Source: a virus
Direction: 5' to 3' (one strand)
Virus record (IMG/VR): IMGVR_UViG_3300044700_000691
Location: 62,001 to 126,000 of that record
Length of the DNA: 64,000 nt
This document shows, one piece after another, positions 7,026 through 16,200 of the stretch; position 1 is the stretch's first letter; each line of letters starts with the position of its first letter. The notes under the pieces are model-generated. The model had not been told where the DNA came from and searched no databases. It saw only the letters and a list, made by a program, of their open reading frames with translations. Position numbers and translations under genes: made by a program.

Positions 7026-7739
7026 TTATAATCCGTATCTTGTTTTCTGTACGTTAAAGTTTTGAAGGACTTCTTGCGCTGATAGAGCTCGGTTGTACAC
7101 TCTAAATTGAGAGAAAGATCCTTTATATGGAGCTCCGCCATTCGCATAAGTGCCTAACCCGTAACCATTACTACCCCTACCCATACCGCCATTGTGAAAA
7201 TTAAAATTAGAGGTTCCATCTACCCGAATTCCATTTACATAGGTATTTAAACTTCCTATGCTACTATTAGGTACGGTATCGGTAAATACCCAAGTAAAAA
7301 TGTTCCAAGTATTATTAACCCAACTTCCCATGCCGCCTGGATAATCTCCGCTTGGACTACCGGGAAAGTAGTGAGAGCCCATGCAGCTTGTATGACAATA
7401 AAACATAGGGCCGTAATTTCCATTAGTTCCCATTGATATAATTCCATATGATCCGCCTTGATCTAATCCATTATGATAAAACATTAGCTCTAAGGTAAAG
7501 CTAGAAAGTCCTCCAGTTAATGTAGAGTTTCCAATCCAATCGTTAGTGCCGTCTAGGGTTAATGCTTTAACACCGTTGATTGTTGTATAACTAATTCCAT
7601 TATACAAGGTACCATGATGGTTGCCGCCAGCTAAATCATACCAAGTAGAGCCGCTGCCCGGATATGAGTTAGTATCAGCTGCATCTAGCGCCAATACTAA
7701 GCCGGTTGTAATAATTTTAGGTGAGAAGTGTAAAGCCAT
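7026..7739 (-). CDS. LamG/concanavalin-like domain virion protein (type A)
   Basis: A 237-residue protein that is essentially one LamG domain. It begins MALHFSPKIITTGLVLALDA followed by A-D-T-N-S-Y-P-G-S-G, a signature it shares with the protein at 11037. Strands such as SFTLELMFYHN and WNIFTWVFTD, a G-rich loop (RGSNGYGLGTY) and the C-terminal FRVYNRALSAQEVLQNFNVQ are typical of the family. It has a late promoter 6 nt upstream and directly precedes a type B paralogue. Decoration or glycan binding is likely; the ligand is unknown. Confidence 0.75.
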   Translation of the reverse strand: MALHFSPKIITTGLVLALDAADTNSYPGSGSTWYDLAGGNHHGTLYNGISYTTINGVKALTLDGTNDWIGNSTLTGGLSSFTLELMFYHNGLDQGGSYGIISMGTNGNYGPMFYCHTSCMGSHYFPGSPSGDYPGGMGSWVNNTWNIFTWVFTDTVPNSSIGSLNTYVNGIRVDGTSNFNFHNGGMGRGSNGYGLGTYANGGAPYKGSFSQFRVYNRALSAQEVLQNFNVQKTRYGL

Positions 7740-7745
7740 ATAAGA

Positions 7746-7753
7746 TATTTATT
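7746..7753 (-). promoter_or_regulatory. late promoter -10 element (AATAAATA), close to ATG
   Basis: Minus strand GCCAAATAAATATCTTATATG; the octamer ends 6 nt before ATG 7739, the third case with almost no room for a leader. Confidence 0.6.
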
Positions 7754-7765
7754 TGGCTTAAAAAA

Positions 7766-8113
7766 TTATTGAGGCCAATTAGCTTCAATTGGAGAAGACC
7801 ACTCCTCAGTTGCAAGAAGAGCAAGGATTTCCGAATGAGTTAATTCTGGATAAGAGTCACTCCAAACCGAAGGCCTGCCATAGGTTCCGGCTATGGTCGT
7901 AAAAGTCGATTCTTCCATAGATTCAGGATTTAACATTGTTGTGACAATATCTTCTTCGACTACTTGAATTTCATATTTAATAAATGTTTTGGTTCCATCT
8001 AGTGAATATCGTAGGGACTCTTGATTAAATTCTAAAACCTGATCGAAATTGATAGATTCGACTAGGGCAGATGGAATTATTAACCATCTTCTGTTTTCAA
8101 ATGGGGTTTGCAT
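7766..8113 (-). CDS. small protein of unknown function in LamG cluster
   Basis: A 115-residue protein beginning MQTPFENRRWLIIPSALVES. It is acidic, with a central strand-like region (YSLDGTKTFIKYEIQVVEED) and a C-terminal EILALLATEEWSSPIEANWP. No motif is recognised. Its ATG overlaps the stop of the upstream LamG gene as TAATG, so translation is coupled. The small genes at 10918 and 11718 also sit next to LamG genes, and such partners might be assembly chaperones or small structural subunits. That is inference from position only. Confidence 0.65.
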   Translation of the reverse strand: MQTPFENRRWLIIPSALVESINFDQVLEFNQESLRYSLDGTKTFIKYEIQVVEEDIVTTMLNPESMEESTFTTIAGTYGRPSVWSDSYPELTHSEILALLATEEWSSPIEANWPQ

Positions 8114-9681
8114 TATAAATTAAATCTTTTTTTGTATGCTTTAAAGTTTTGAGATACCTCAGCCGCAGTTAGGGCTCTATTATAAAATTTAACAACATCG
8201 ATTAAACCTGCCCAATTATGCCCACCACCTGAGTATCTGGAACCTATACCACGATGGGTTGTACCAGAAGATAGTGTATTAACTGAACCAGTTGAAACTG
8301 ATGCTTCTAGGTTTCCATTTAGGTAAACGCTAACGGTTGAGCCATTCCAACTATATGCTACATGGTAATATCTATTTGCTGTAATGGTAGAGGTTGTTCT
8401 GGCTCCAGTAGTATGGCCGCCGTTTCCATCAAACCAATTTGATCCATTGTGTAAGTCTATTCCAAAAAAAGTTTGACCTCCATAATTGTATAGAGCAATC
8501 CAAGTACTTGCTTCTTGAATATAAAGCTGATTATAAGAACTTGGTAAAGAAGTCGGCTTACAAATAAATTCATAGGTGGCTCGAGTAAAGCCAGATTGTA
8601 AATTTGTTGATAGTGGTATATAGTCATTTGTTCCGTCAAAGGTAAGGGCACCCGCTGAATCAAATGAAACGTTTGCTACATCAAGTATGGCAGATCCAGC
8701 AACAGTAAGCAAAGATTGGGTTGAGCTTCTAGTTCCTGCAACAAATGGCGTTGGATGAGTATTTTTTTCAACCTGAATATTTGCTAAATCGTATTTGTCG
8801 AGTGCGCCTGGCCAAAAATATGAAATTACATTTTCATTAATTGGGGTAAATTGAAAAGACTGTCGTGTCCACACTCCAAGCGGGCCATGTGTATAACCGT
8901 GACCCCAACTCGTTGGGCTAACACTGCCATAATTATAATTTTGCATCGAACCATATGCATTAGCGGTTTGCTTGTTTAGTGCCCTTGTCCAAAATGAATA
9001 GGTATGAACCTGTCCAGGAACAACGACTGCATCTGGTCCATATGACATACCGTCTGCGCTCTCTGGACGGTGTGCATGTAATCGCATGCAATCAGTTTTT
9101 TGAGAAGGATAAAGATCAAATCCTCCAACTATAATTTCTTTTACTAATCCTGAGTTGGGTAGATGTGGAGGACCCCACCACTTAGTCGGAAACCCGCTAG
9201 AATTTACTGAAACCCGCTGATCTAACCAAAATGAATCATGTACTTTGTGTCCTCTTGTTGCAGGATTAATATAACCTTGATCCCCGCCTTGTGAGCCATT
9301 ATATTCATGTAAGCTAAATTGAGTGTTTGAAATTTTCTTAGCAAAGTAATTAACGCCAGCTGTTACCCCACCCCCTGTTGTTTGAGGAGTAATAACATCA
9401 AACGAATAAATTCCATGGGAACCAGCCGTTGTAATAATATTACCAGAAACGCTTGATATAGCTGGAATATCCCAATGTACTGCACAGCCATTATTTCCAC
9501 AATACTTATTTGTATTATAGGTGGCCCAACCGTTACCAAAAGTTGGATAACTGTTTACTTGAGGAGAGGGTATAGTATTTACAGCAGGCTCGCCCTTATA
9601 ACTATTAAAAAAATCTGCAACATCAAACGCAAATATTAATCCAGTTGAAATTTGTCCATTATATCCTTTACGACTTGGCAT
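8113..9681 (-). CDS. LamG/concanavalin-like domain virion protein (type B, longest)
   Basis: A 522-residue protein. The N-terminus MPSRKGYNGQISTGLIFAFD and the following NSYKGEPAVN match the type B family. Residues 80-180 contain a separate beta-rich block (NIITTAGSHGIYSFDVITPQ; GVNYFAKKISNTQFSLHEYN), a module seen in other phage adhesins. A LamG-like domain occupies about residues 335-522 (GALTFDGTNDYIPLSTNLQS ... VVKFYNRALTAAEVSQNFKA). It ends with KKRFNL. It is surface-exposed in the virion by family precedent. Stop and next start form TAATG at 8113. Confidence 0.75.
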   Translation of the reverse strand: MPSRKGYNGQISTGLIFAFDVADFFNSYKGEPAVNTIPSPQVNSYPTFGNGWATYNTNKYCGNNGCAVHWDIPAISSVSGNIITTAGSHGIYSFDVITPQTTGGGVTAGVNYFAKKISNTQFSLHEYNGSQGGDQGYINPATRGHKVHDSFWLDQRVSVNSSGFPTKWWGPPHLPNSGLVKEIIVGGFDLYPSQKTDCMRLHAHRPESADGMSYGPDAVVVPGQVHTYSFWTRALNKQTANAYGSMQNYNYGSVSPTSWGHGYTHGPLGVWTRQSFQFTPINENVISYFWPGALDKYDLANIQVEKNTHPTPFVAGTRSSTQSLLTVAGSAILDVANVSFDSAGALTFDGTNDYIPLSTNLQSGFTRATYEFICKPTSLPSSYNQLYIQEASTWIALYNYGGQTFFGIDLHNGSNWFDGNGGHTTGARTTSTITANRYYHVAYSWNGSTVSVYLNGNLEASVSTGSVNTLSSGTTHRGIGSRYSGGGHNWAGLIDVVKFYNRALTAAEVSQNFKAYKKRFNL

Positions 9682-9694
9682 ATCTTAAATTATT

Positions 9695-10915
9695 TTAACA
9701 GAGGTAGCATCCTCTATTTTCATATCTGATTCGGGTTCTGTTATAAATTTCTAATATCTCAGGTTGAGCTAGGACTCGATTATATGCCAAAGCCATTGGA
9801 ATTTCTCCAAGATATTTAGAGTGGTATTCGCCTCCTATCATTGGCTCAGATCCTAAGTAGGTTCCGCCATAAAATCCGGTATTTACACTGGCAACTTGCG
9901 AGCCGTTTAAATATAGTTTAAGTATACCATCGGTCGATCGTGTACAGGCTAGCATATTCCAACCAGTTGGCGTGCCGCCTCCACCTAGAAGATATTCACT
10001 AGTTCCATTATTGTTTGCAACCCAAGCCGCAATTCCACCATGATAATAACTCATTAACTTAAGGCCAGCTCTATAATCAGGCGATGTGCAAATTAAAGTT
10101 CTATGTGGAGCACCCGTATCGCCATACCACTCAAACCATGCAACTAGAGTTTGATTTTGTGATAAATTTGCGGCAGAAATACCGCTTACCGTTAACCAAT
10201 TATTTGTGCCGTCTAAATAGATTGTGCCATCGCTAAGATAGCCGGCTCTAGTTAAATCAATTTGACCTGTGCCAGTTACATCAAGTAAACCGCCGGTGGT
10301 GCTTCTTGATCCAAGTACAAGCGGCGTTGAAAATCCTTTTTGTTCAAGCTGAAAACCAAAATATGCGAGTTTTTCGCCAACAAAGTCGCCAGTATAGCTG
10401 CTCATATAGAGGCCATTTTCATTAGCTTGGGTTGTTACAGTAGCCGACAGTCTAATCCACTTATGTCTGGGCCAATTTAGGTAATTAGTAGATCCATTAT
10501 AGGCAAATGAGCCAAGCGAATTATTATTAACTGCAGTTCTAACATAAGGCGCAGATGCAAGGGTTGTTCCAGTAAAATAAAAATAAATTGAAAAACTATA
10601 TATTGTACTTGGGCTTACTGGAACAATTGAACTGCCTATATGCTGACTCCCAACTGCAGTTACGGTTGAACTAAAAACTTTAAGACCAGATGTATCGACA
10701 TTTGCAATTACGGGTTTAGCAATTGATGTGTCATTATCATTAAATGTGGTTGATCCACTGTTAGTCCACCAATTTGAGTTGGAATTTAGTGAAGGATTTC
10801 CCGCATACGCTAAATTTGTAGTAGGCGCCCCTAAATATGACGTATTTTTGTCATTTGTATCAAACGCAAAAATTAAGCCGCTTTCGTTATAATCTAATCC
10901 GCTTTTAATTGACAT
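9695..10915 (-). CDS. LamG/concanavalin-like domain virion protein (type B)
   Basis: A 406-residue protein with the type B opening (NESGLIFAFDTNDKNTSYLG). A first beta-rich domain spans about residues 30-200 (carbohydrate-binding-like, with SNWWTNSG and PRHKWIRLSATVTTQ). A second LamG-like domain spans about 225-395 (GTIYLDGTNNWLTVSGISAA ... IPMALAYNRVLAQPEILEIY). Instead of the usual NFxxxKxRxG ending it closes with YENRGCYLC, with two cysteines near the end, which is unusual in the cluster and may allow disulphide or metal contact. Its ATG is two bases from the 40-residue gene's stop. Confidence 0.75.
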   Translation of the reverse strand: MSIKSGLDYNESGLIFAFDTNDKNTSYLGAPTTNLAYAGNPSLNSNSNWWTNSGSTTFNDNDTSIAKPVIANVDTSGLKVFSSTVTAVGSQHIGSSIVPVSPSTIYSFSIYFYFTGTTLASAPYVRTAVNNNSLGSFAYNGSTNYLNWPRHKWIRLSATVTTQANENGLYMSSYTGDFVGEKLAYFGFQLEQKGFSTPLVLGSRSTTGGLLDVTGTGQIDLTRAGYLSDGTIYLDGTNNWLTVSGISAANLSQNQTLVAWFEWYGDTGAPHRTLICTSPDYRAGLKLMSYYHGGIAAWVANNNGTSEYLLGGGGTPTGWNMLACTRSTDGILKLYLNGSQVASVNTGFYGGTYLGSEPMIGGEYHSKYLGEIPMALAYNRVLAQPEILEIYNRTRIRYENRGCYLC

Positions 10916-10917
10916 AA

Positions 10918-11040
10918 TTATTGCTGTGTGGCAGAGTTTGCCTCGGCTTCAGAATAGTAAATACCAATTAAGTCGGCACCCTCTAGAACAAACCAGCATG
11001 GAGTGCCAGCTAAGTCAATTCCGGTTTCTACGTATTTCAT
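10918..11040 (-). CDS. 40-residue small protein
   Basis: The frame from ATG 11040-11038 to TAA 10920-10918 encodes MKYVETGIDLAGTPCWFVLE followed by GADLIGIYYSEAEANSATQQ. The ATG overlaps the stop of the upstream LamG gene as ATGA and the stop is two bases before the next gene, so the spacing is that of a true operon gene. The centre (TPCWFVLEGADLIGIYYS) resembles a small beta-hairpin, and the C-terminal EAEANSATQQ resembles ends of small phage tail accessory proteins (compare NKAKNAAAQP at 11718). Function unknown. Confidence 0.6.
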   Translation of the reverse strand: MKYVETGIDLAGTPCWFVLEGADLIGIYYSEAEANSATQQ

Positions 11041-11714
11041 CGACCGTGTCTATTTTTTTGTGCATTATAGTTTGCTAAAACTTCTTCGCCAGATAAGGCG
11101 CTATTATAAACCCTTATCGCAGAGATTCCGCCAGCAAATTGACGACCGTCGCCTTCCCATCCAACATTACAGTCACTATAGATATAACCAGCCGCTGCAT
11201 AAGTTGCAACAGTATTAACTAGAGTGCCGTTTACATATTGTTTTAGTGTATTGGTTCCTCTATCCCAAACCGACGCCAGGTGGTGCCAAGCTTGTCTGGC
11301 CATGGTTACGCCAGGTTCGTGATATCCTTGGTTTGTGGTTGCATACCAATAATTACTTAATTGTTGATTTCCTTTATTCCAACTTAGATAAGCATAGCCT
11401 TGAAAAATACAACCGCGATCTCCTCCACTTACTTCAGACGCAGCTGGATAAATCCAAGCCTCTAGTGTAAGTGAATTCATGTATTGGGCTGTACCAAATC
11501 TAATTACAAACCTGTCGCCGACCCCATCTAGATTAAAACACGTTGCACCGCCTAGTGTAGTATTAACTGGGCTGCCATAAATATCTGCATAGAATCCATT
11601 ACCGCTAATATCAGACCAAATTGCGCCAGATCCAGGGTAACTATTAACGTCACCTGCATCCAGGGCTAGGAGTAAATTTCGGGTAGTTATTCTTGGATTA
11701 TAGTGTAGTGCCAT
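11037..11714 (-). CDS. LamG/concanavalin-like domain virion protein (type A)
   Basis: A 225-residue single-domain LamG protein beginning MALHYNPRITTRNLLLALDA, with GDVNSYPGSG matching the type A paralogue at 7026. It has the canonical LamG core: SLTLEAWIYPAASEVSGG, then WHHLASVWDRGTNTLKQYVN and a C-terminal IRVYNSALSGEEVLANYNAQ. The strand pattern and the VNGxLVN loop are the same as in host-derived LamG modules. Binding of a host surface glycan or decoration of the virion is inferred. It ends in RHGR-TGA overlapping the small gene. Confidence 0.78.
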   Translation of the reverse strand: MALHYNPRITTRNLLLALDAGDVNSYPGSGAIWSDISGNGFYADIYGSPVNTTLGGATCFNLDGVGDRFVIRFGTAQYMNSLTLEAWIYPAASEVSGGDRGCIFQGYAYLSWNKGNQQLSNYWYATTNQGYHEPGVTMARQAWHHLASVWDRGTNTLKQYVNGTLVNTVATYAAAGYIYSDCNVGWEGDGRQFAGGISAIRVYNSALSGEEVLANYNAQKNRHGR

Positions 11715-11717
11715 AGA

Positions 11718-11969
11718 TTAAGGTTGAGCCGCTGCATTTTTTGCTTTATTGTGAAATAAGAGAGCATAGTACATAAAGGTATGAGTATAGATTCCATACT
11801 CTGGGGCACCAATATGAATTGGTCCGTTTTCACGTTCACAAATAAAGAATATAGTTGAGTTTACATCAACTATTCCAACGATTTTAAATCTGGAAACTGC
11901 TCCAATGTTGTAGTATGTGTCTAATTCATAGACAGCATCTTCGATTTGATATGTTTGTAAGTTTTGCAT
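11718..11969 (-). CDS. small protein of unknown function
   Basis: An 83-residue protein beginning MQNLQTYQIEDAVYELDTYY, beta-strand rich (VSRFKIVGIVDVNSTIFFIC), ending NKAKNAAAQP. Start and upstream stop overlap as TAATG (11969). No motif is recognised. With the 40- and 115-residue proteins it is one of three small genes inserted among the LamG genes. Confidence 0.65.
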   Translation of the reverse strand: MQNLQTYQIEDAVYELDTYYNIGAVSRFKIVGIVDVNSTIFFICERENGPIHIGAPEYGIYTHTFMYYALLFHNKAKNAAAQP

Positions 11970-13285
11970 TATTCGAATCCTCCCATTTTTCTATTATGTG
12001 ATACAACTTCACCGATAACATAGGTGTGAGCTTGGTCAACTTCAATTTGAACTACTTCCATTTCTCCAATTGATTCAATCGATTCAATTTCGGCAAGTCC
12101 ATTTACTGTTTGTACTTTAGCACCTATCCATAGTTCGGATAGTGCAATAAAGCCCATACTTTCGGTTAAAAATTTGTGATTACTTGATACTTTAAGTTCT
12201 TGGCCTCCAATTACAGTACGGCTAACCATATTAGTTCCAGGATTAACTGCGGTCACCCTGTATGATCCCCATTCACCAGTTGTTTCGTGTTTAGTGTAAA
12301 CATAATCTCCAATAGTAAGCTCTCCAGCGGTCACCCAAGTATTAGGATTAATTAAGATTGGCATATCTGGAGTAGGGCAGAATGTTCCACATATTTGATT
12401 AAGATCTGCATATGCTCCATATAATTGAGATATTCCACAGAAAACAAGTTCTCCATAACAACACGAATACCCAGAGACAGGATTATCTAAACAGTCTCGA
12501 CCTTCCCAATATCCACTACCATCTGAAAAGAAATTATAACAGTTATTAGCAGGAGGTTGATATCCACATGTTGTAGAATTGCTTTCAGCCAGAGAAGAAT
12601 AGGTTCCATTACAACCATTTGAATAAGTATAGTAAAGATCAAATCCTGAGCAATAACTGCTTAGATAAGTTCCATTTGCTGGCGAACAGCAACAGCCGCC
12701 GCATGCAGTGGTACAACCTTGACTTACATCATAGGTTCCGCAGCTACCGTTTGCATATCGATAATAAAGAGTACACCCTGAACAAAATTGACTTAAGTAG
12801 GTGCCATTTGCTGGGCAGCCTGCGCTGGTCGTAATCGTTAAAATATTTGAATAACCCGAATAACCACCGGTTGAGGTACAGGTTATTCGCACTCTTATTA
12901 AATAGGTCATGCTTGAGGCAAGTCCACTAATAGTTCTGGTTGCTGAGCAGCCTCCAGAATCTGTGCTCCAGGTCGAACCGTCGTTTGCACTAGATTCAAC
13001 GTGCATAGTTGTACAATTTGAATAGCTAACATTAATTGTAATTGAACTTGATGTAACTGAATTACTGGAAATACTAGGAGCATTGCAGCAAGCAAACGTG
13101 TGATTATAGTTACGCCACTCAGATATTGAAGCTGGGTTAGCTGAAGAAGGAAAGCTTGGTGAGCACGAATTAATCGCAGCATAACTACCATTCTCAGCTG
13201 AGTCTAGACTAATATTTGTACCAGCTGCACGGCCAAGCTCTGTATTGATTTGGCTCATTGAAACCGTAGTCGCGCCTAGTGCCAT
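11969..13285 (-). CDS. Cys-rich tail protein with FN3-like domain and C-terminal Hint (intein/hedgehog) domain
   Basis: A 438-residue protein in three parts. Residues 1-60 have the start VSMSQINTELGRAAG and ASISEWRNYNHT, which resembles a recurrent phage tail-fibre opening. Residues 66-155 look like an FN3 domain, including CTTMHVESSANDG and GLASSMTYLIRV. Residues 157-300 are Cys-rich with two copies of PANGTYLSxxCSGxxLYYxY. Residues 303-431 form a Hint fold: candidate first Cys C303 (TFC-PTPDMPI), a central strand region with GELTIGDYVY, block-B-like SSNH (H370), block-F-like AHTYVIGE (420-426) and terminal H430-N431. There is no room for a homing endonuclease. The residue after N431 is Arg, not Cys/Ser/Thr, so splicing is not expected; N-terminal and/or C-terminal self-cleavage is. 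Only seven residues follow. It lies next to the 2240-residue S74 fibre. Confidence 0.8.
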   Translation of the reverse strand: MALGATTVSMSQINTELGRAAGTNISLDSAENGSYAAINSCSPSFPSSANPASISEWRNYNHTFACCNAPSISSNSVTSSSITINVSYSNCTTMHVESSANDGSTWSTDSGGCSATRTISGLASSMTYLIRVRITCTSTGGYSGYSNILTITTSAGCPANGTYLSQFCSGCTLYYRYANGSCGTYDVSQGCTTACGGCCCSPANGTYLSSYCSGFDLYYTYSNGCNGTYSSLAESNSTTCGYQPPANNCYNFFSDGSGYWEGRDCLDNPVSGYSCCYGELVFCGISQLYGAYADLNQICGTFCPTPDMPILINPNTWVTAGELTIGDYVYTKHETTGEWGSYRVTAVNPGTNMVSRTVIGGQELKVSSNHKFLTESMGFIALSELWIGAKVQTVNGLAEIESIESIGEMEVVQIEVDQAHTYVIGEVVSHNRKMGGFE

Positions 13286-13286
13286 A

Positions 13287-16200
13287 TTATTCGCCTCTTA
13301 ATTTTTTAACCTCTAATTTAAGATCTTCTATTTGTGCCTGTTGCTCTTTAATAGCCTCAATTAAGAGTGCAGTCATGTTACCATAAGAAACATTATACAT
13401 TCCAGCGTTATCTTGATTTACAACTTCTGGAACAACTTCTAGCGTTTCTTGTGCAATAACTCCAATCTTAGTTCGAGTATCATCAGAATCAGTTCGGTTA
13501 TAAGAAACTCCACGTAGTGCTAAGGTTTTTGCTAGAGCATTTTCAATTGTATGTATATTGGTTTTAACTCTGGCATCTGAGTATGCTGTTACATCTCCAG
13601 CCATTGTAAGATTACCAGACATATCCATTTGCAATCTATTAGTAGATGCTGACCAACCACCAATGCGCATTACATTATCTGAGTCTAAACCAAAGTTTAC
13701 AGCATAATATCCCCCTCTATGAAAAGACATTATTGCACCACCACCATTATTTGAATATGCTTGTAAAGGAGCTGAATCTGTACTTGTATTTCTATTAGAT
13801 ACAAAATAATTTTGTCCTGTCCAACTATGACCATTACCTAATGAATTAGATATGCTGTTAGTATTACCTACTGTTTGAGATGCAATATTGTATGCTGTAA
13901 TAAATTCATAAAATGTACCATATGATGTAGATGTAGAAGCTTGAACACTTATTGCCATTCTTGGTGTACCATTTCTTAATGTATGTAAAGCACACATTTG
14001 AAGTACATCACCACCAGAATAACCATTAATCCAAAGTGTATCTGACCATACAGACCAAGCTCCTGTCATAGCAGCTTTTAATCCAATACCATTATTAAAA
14101 TATACTTGAGGATTAGTTTGTTGACCTCCAGCATAAGCTGTAGCTAAATATGTTGAATAACCACCAATATTTGTTTGGTCTCCAGTATTTGTACCAGAAG
14201 AAGAACCTGAATGGGAACCGCTAAAGTTTGATGAGGCAAAGGTTCCAGCTATCTGCATATTACCAGATGTAGCGTTTATTGCAGCTATTGGAGCATAAGA
14301 TATTCTACCCCAAGTAAATCCTCTACCTGCATCCCCATCATTCATTTGTGTTTTGATAGAATAATCATTAACCGGTCCATACTGATACAATGAAGATGAA
14401 CCCATACTAATTTTATAAGAATCCGATGACCAAAGCTTTAAACCATTACCTTCGCCTGGTGTCACATTATAGAAGGAGTTCTGATTACTTGCGTTTGGCG
14501 CGGAACCTGCGCTATTTGCATATCTTACACCAAGATCAGAAGGTTCAATCCAACCACTTCCTGAATATGCTCCATTATTATAAACGTATCTAGAGTAATC
14601 AACATAATTTCGACCTTCTCCTCTTGAAATAGCTACACGGGAACTAGCGTCAAACAGAGCCCCGGCATATAAATTATTAGCAGCTCTAACGTGTGAATCT
14701 CCATTGCCGACTGAAAATAATTCAGTTGCCATAGTAGAATCATCATAGAATCTAGTTCCACCATATCCAGTATTTGCTCCGATCTTAATTCCAGTGTGAT
14801 ATCCTATATGTAGATCTGGGTAAGGGTGACTCCAGCCTCCTCCACCTTGATAAATTGCATATGAGTGATTACTTGTGTTACCAGAATCTCCACCGACTCC
14901 AGTAAATCTTAGAACACGCAGAGTTCGATCTTCGTTATCTCTAAAATATGAAAAATTATTAATTTCAGTCTCAGTATAGTATCTGTCATCATGTGTATGT
15001 GAAGAAGCGGCCCATCCTCCGTAATTTCCTAAGTCATTTGAGAATTGAGAAAGAGCAGTTGGTCTACCTGTAACGCCGGTCCATGCAACATTGGTTGCAG
15101 TTGCAGCGTTTCCTGAAATATTTGTTTGATCACCAGTGTTTGTACCGCTTAAATTAGCTGCAAACCAGTTACCACTATTATCAGCATAAGCTCCCCAACT
15201 GTTAGATGAAGTTAAGAAACCGATTCTTCCACTATTACAGTGTATTCTTCTTGTAGTTTCATCTGTATCAGTCATGTAGATATCTGATGATGTACTATTA
15301 CCCACGGTTAGCGATCCATAAACTTGAACTCCTCCAGTATCTACTCTAACTCTCCAGCTATCTGTACTATCTAATAGTCCAAACCCTGCAGCATCTCCAT
15401 ACACTGATCCTTTAAGAGTACTTTCATGGTTAAGTCTAAATTGTAAGTGCACAACTGATCCGCCATTACCTGTAATACCCCATATAGAGCCTCCTCTTGA
15501 GTAAAAGTGATTTCCATTTGCCTGATTATAGAGACCAGTATTGTTTGAATTATTTCGGAACCAGCTGTTATTGTATAAGTCAGTAAAGGTTGGAGATGAT
15601 GAAGTTAGGAGAGCTTGGTTTAGATAACTAGATAACCAGGTTCCTCTGGTTCCAAAGTAAATATCGCCATTTACTAAGAAACTGCCATTTGTTCGTATAC
15701 CTGCATTAGGCGCATCTCCATAGAAATAGTAGGTTTCATTACCTACATAAATATTTGAGTCAAATCTAGCAGAACCTCCGCTATAAACCATTTTATTTCC
15801 GCGTACTCTTAGATAGGTACCGTCAGTCATAAACCAGCCGCCGCCCCAGCCAAAGGATAGGTCTTCATCTTTAAGGTAAGTTGAGGTACCTCGACCAAAC
15901 ACAATACCATCGTTATTGCCTAATAATTGAATTGAGCCATTTACATAAAGTCGGTTATTGGTTGGAACTCCAGTTGCACCAGAGTTATCAGAGGCAGTAT
16001 AAGAAAAATCAGTTGTTCCAAATCCAACCCGGCCGTCTTGGCCTACATAGATTGCATTTGTTCCAAACTTACCAATTTGTACAACATTGTTTGCAAATAC
16101 TTCAAGTACAGGTAAACCTGCAAGGGTATTTACGCTATATAGAGAATCTGAAAGATCATCAACTACTGTAAATAGTCGACCGTTAATTCCATTTACAGCA

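Noticed and set aside
5693-7147. Longer 484-residue version of the first LamG gene
   Set aside because: The first 41 codons overlap the upstream LamG gene in another frame; the ATG at 7024 follows its stop by one base and has the family N-terminus.
10941-11470. Plus-strand open frames of about 70 codons within the LamG region
   Set aside because: They are antisense to LamG genes and have compositional signs of the reverse frame of a structural gene.
12000-12380. An inserted intein with homing endonuclease in the tail gene
   Set aside because: The Hint region is only about 129 residues, has no endonuclease motif, lies at the very C-terminus and has Arg at +1; it is better described as a Hint/BIL-type domain.
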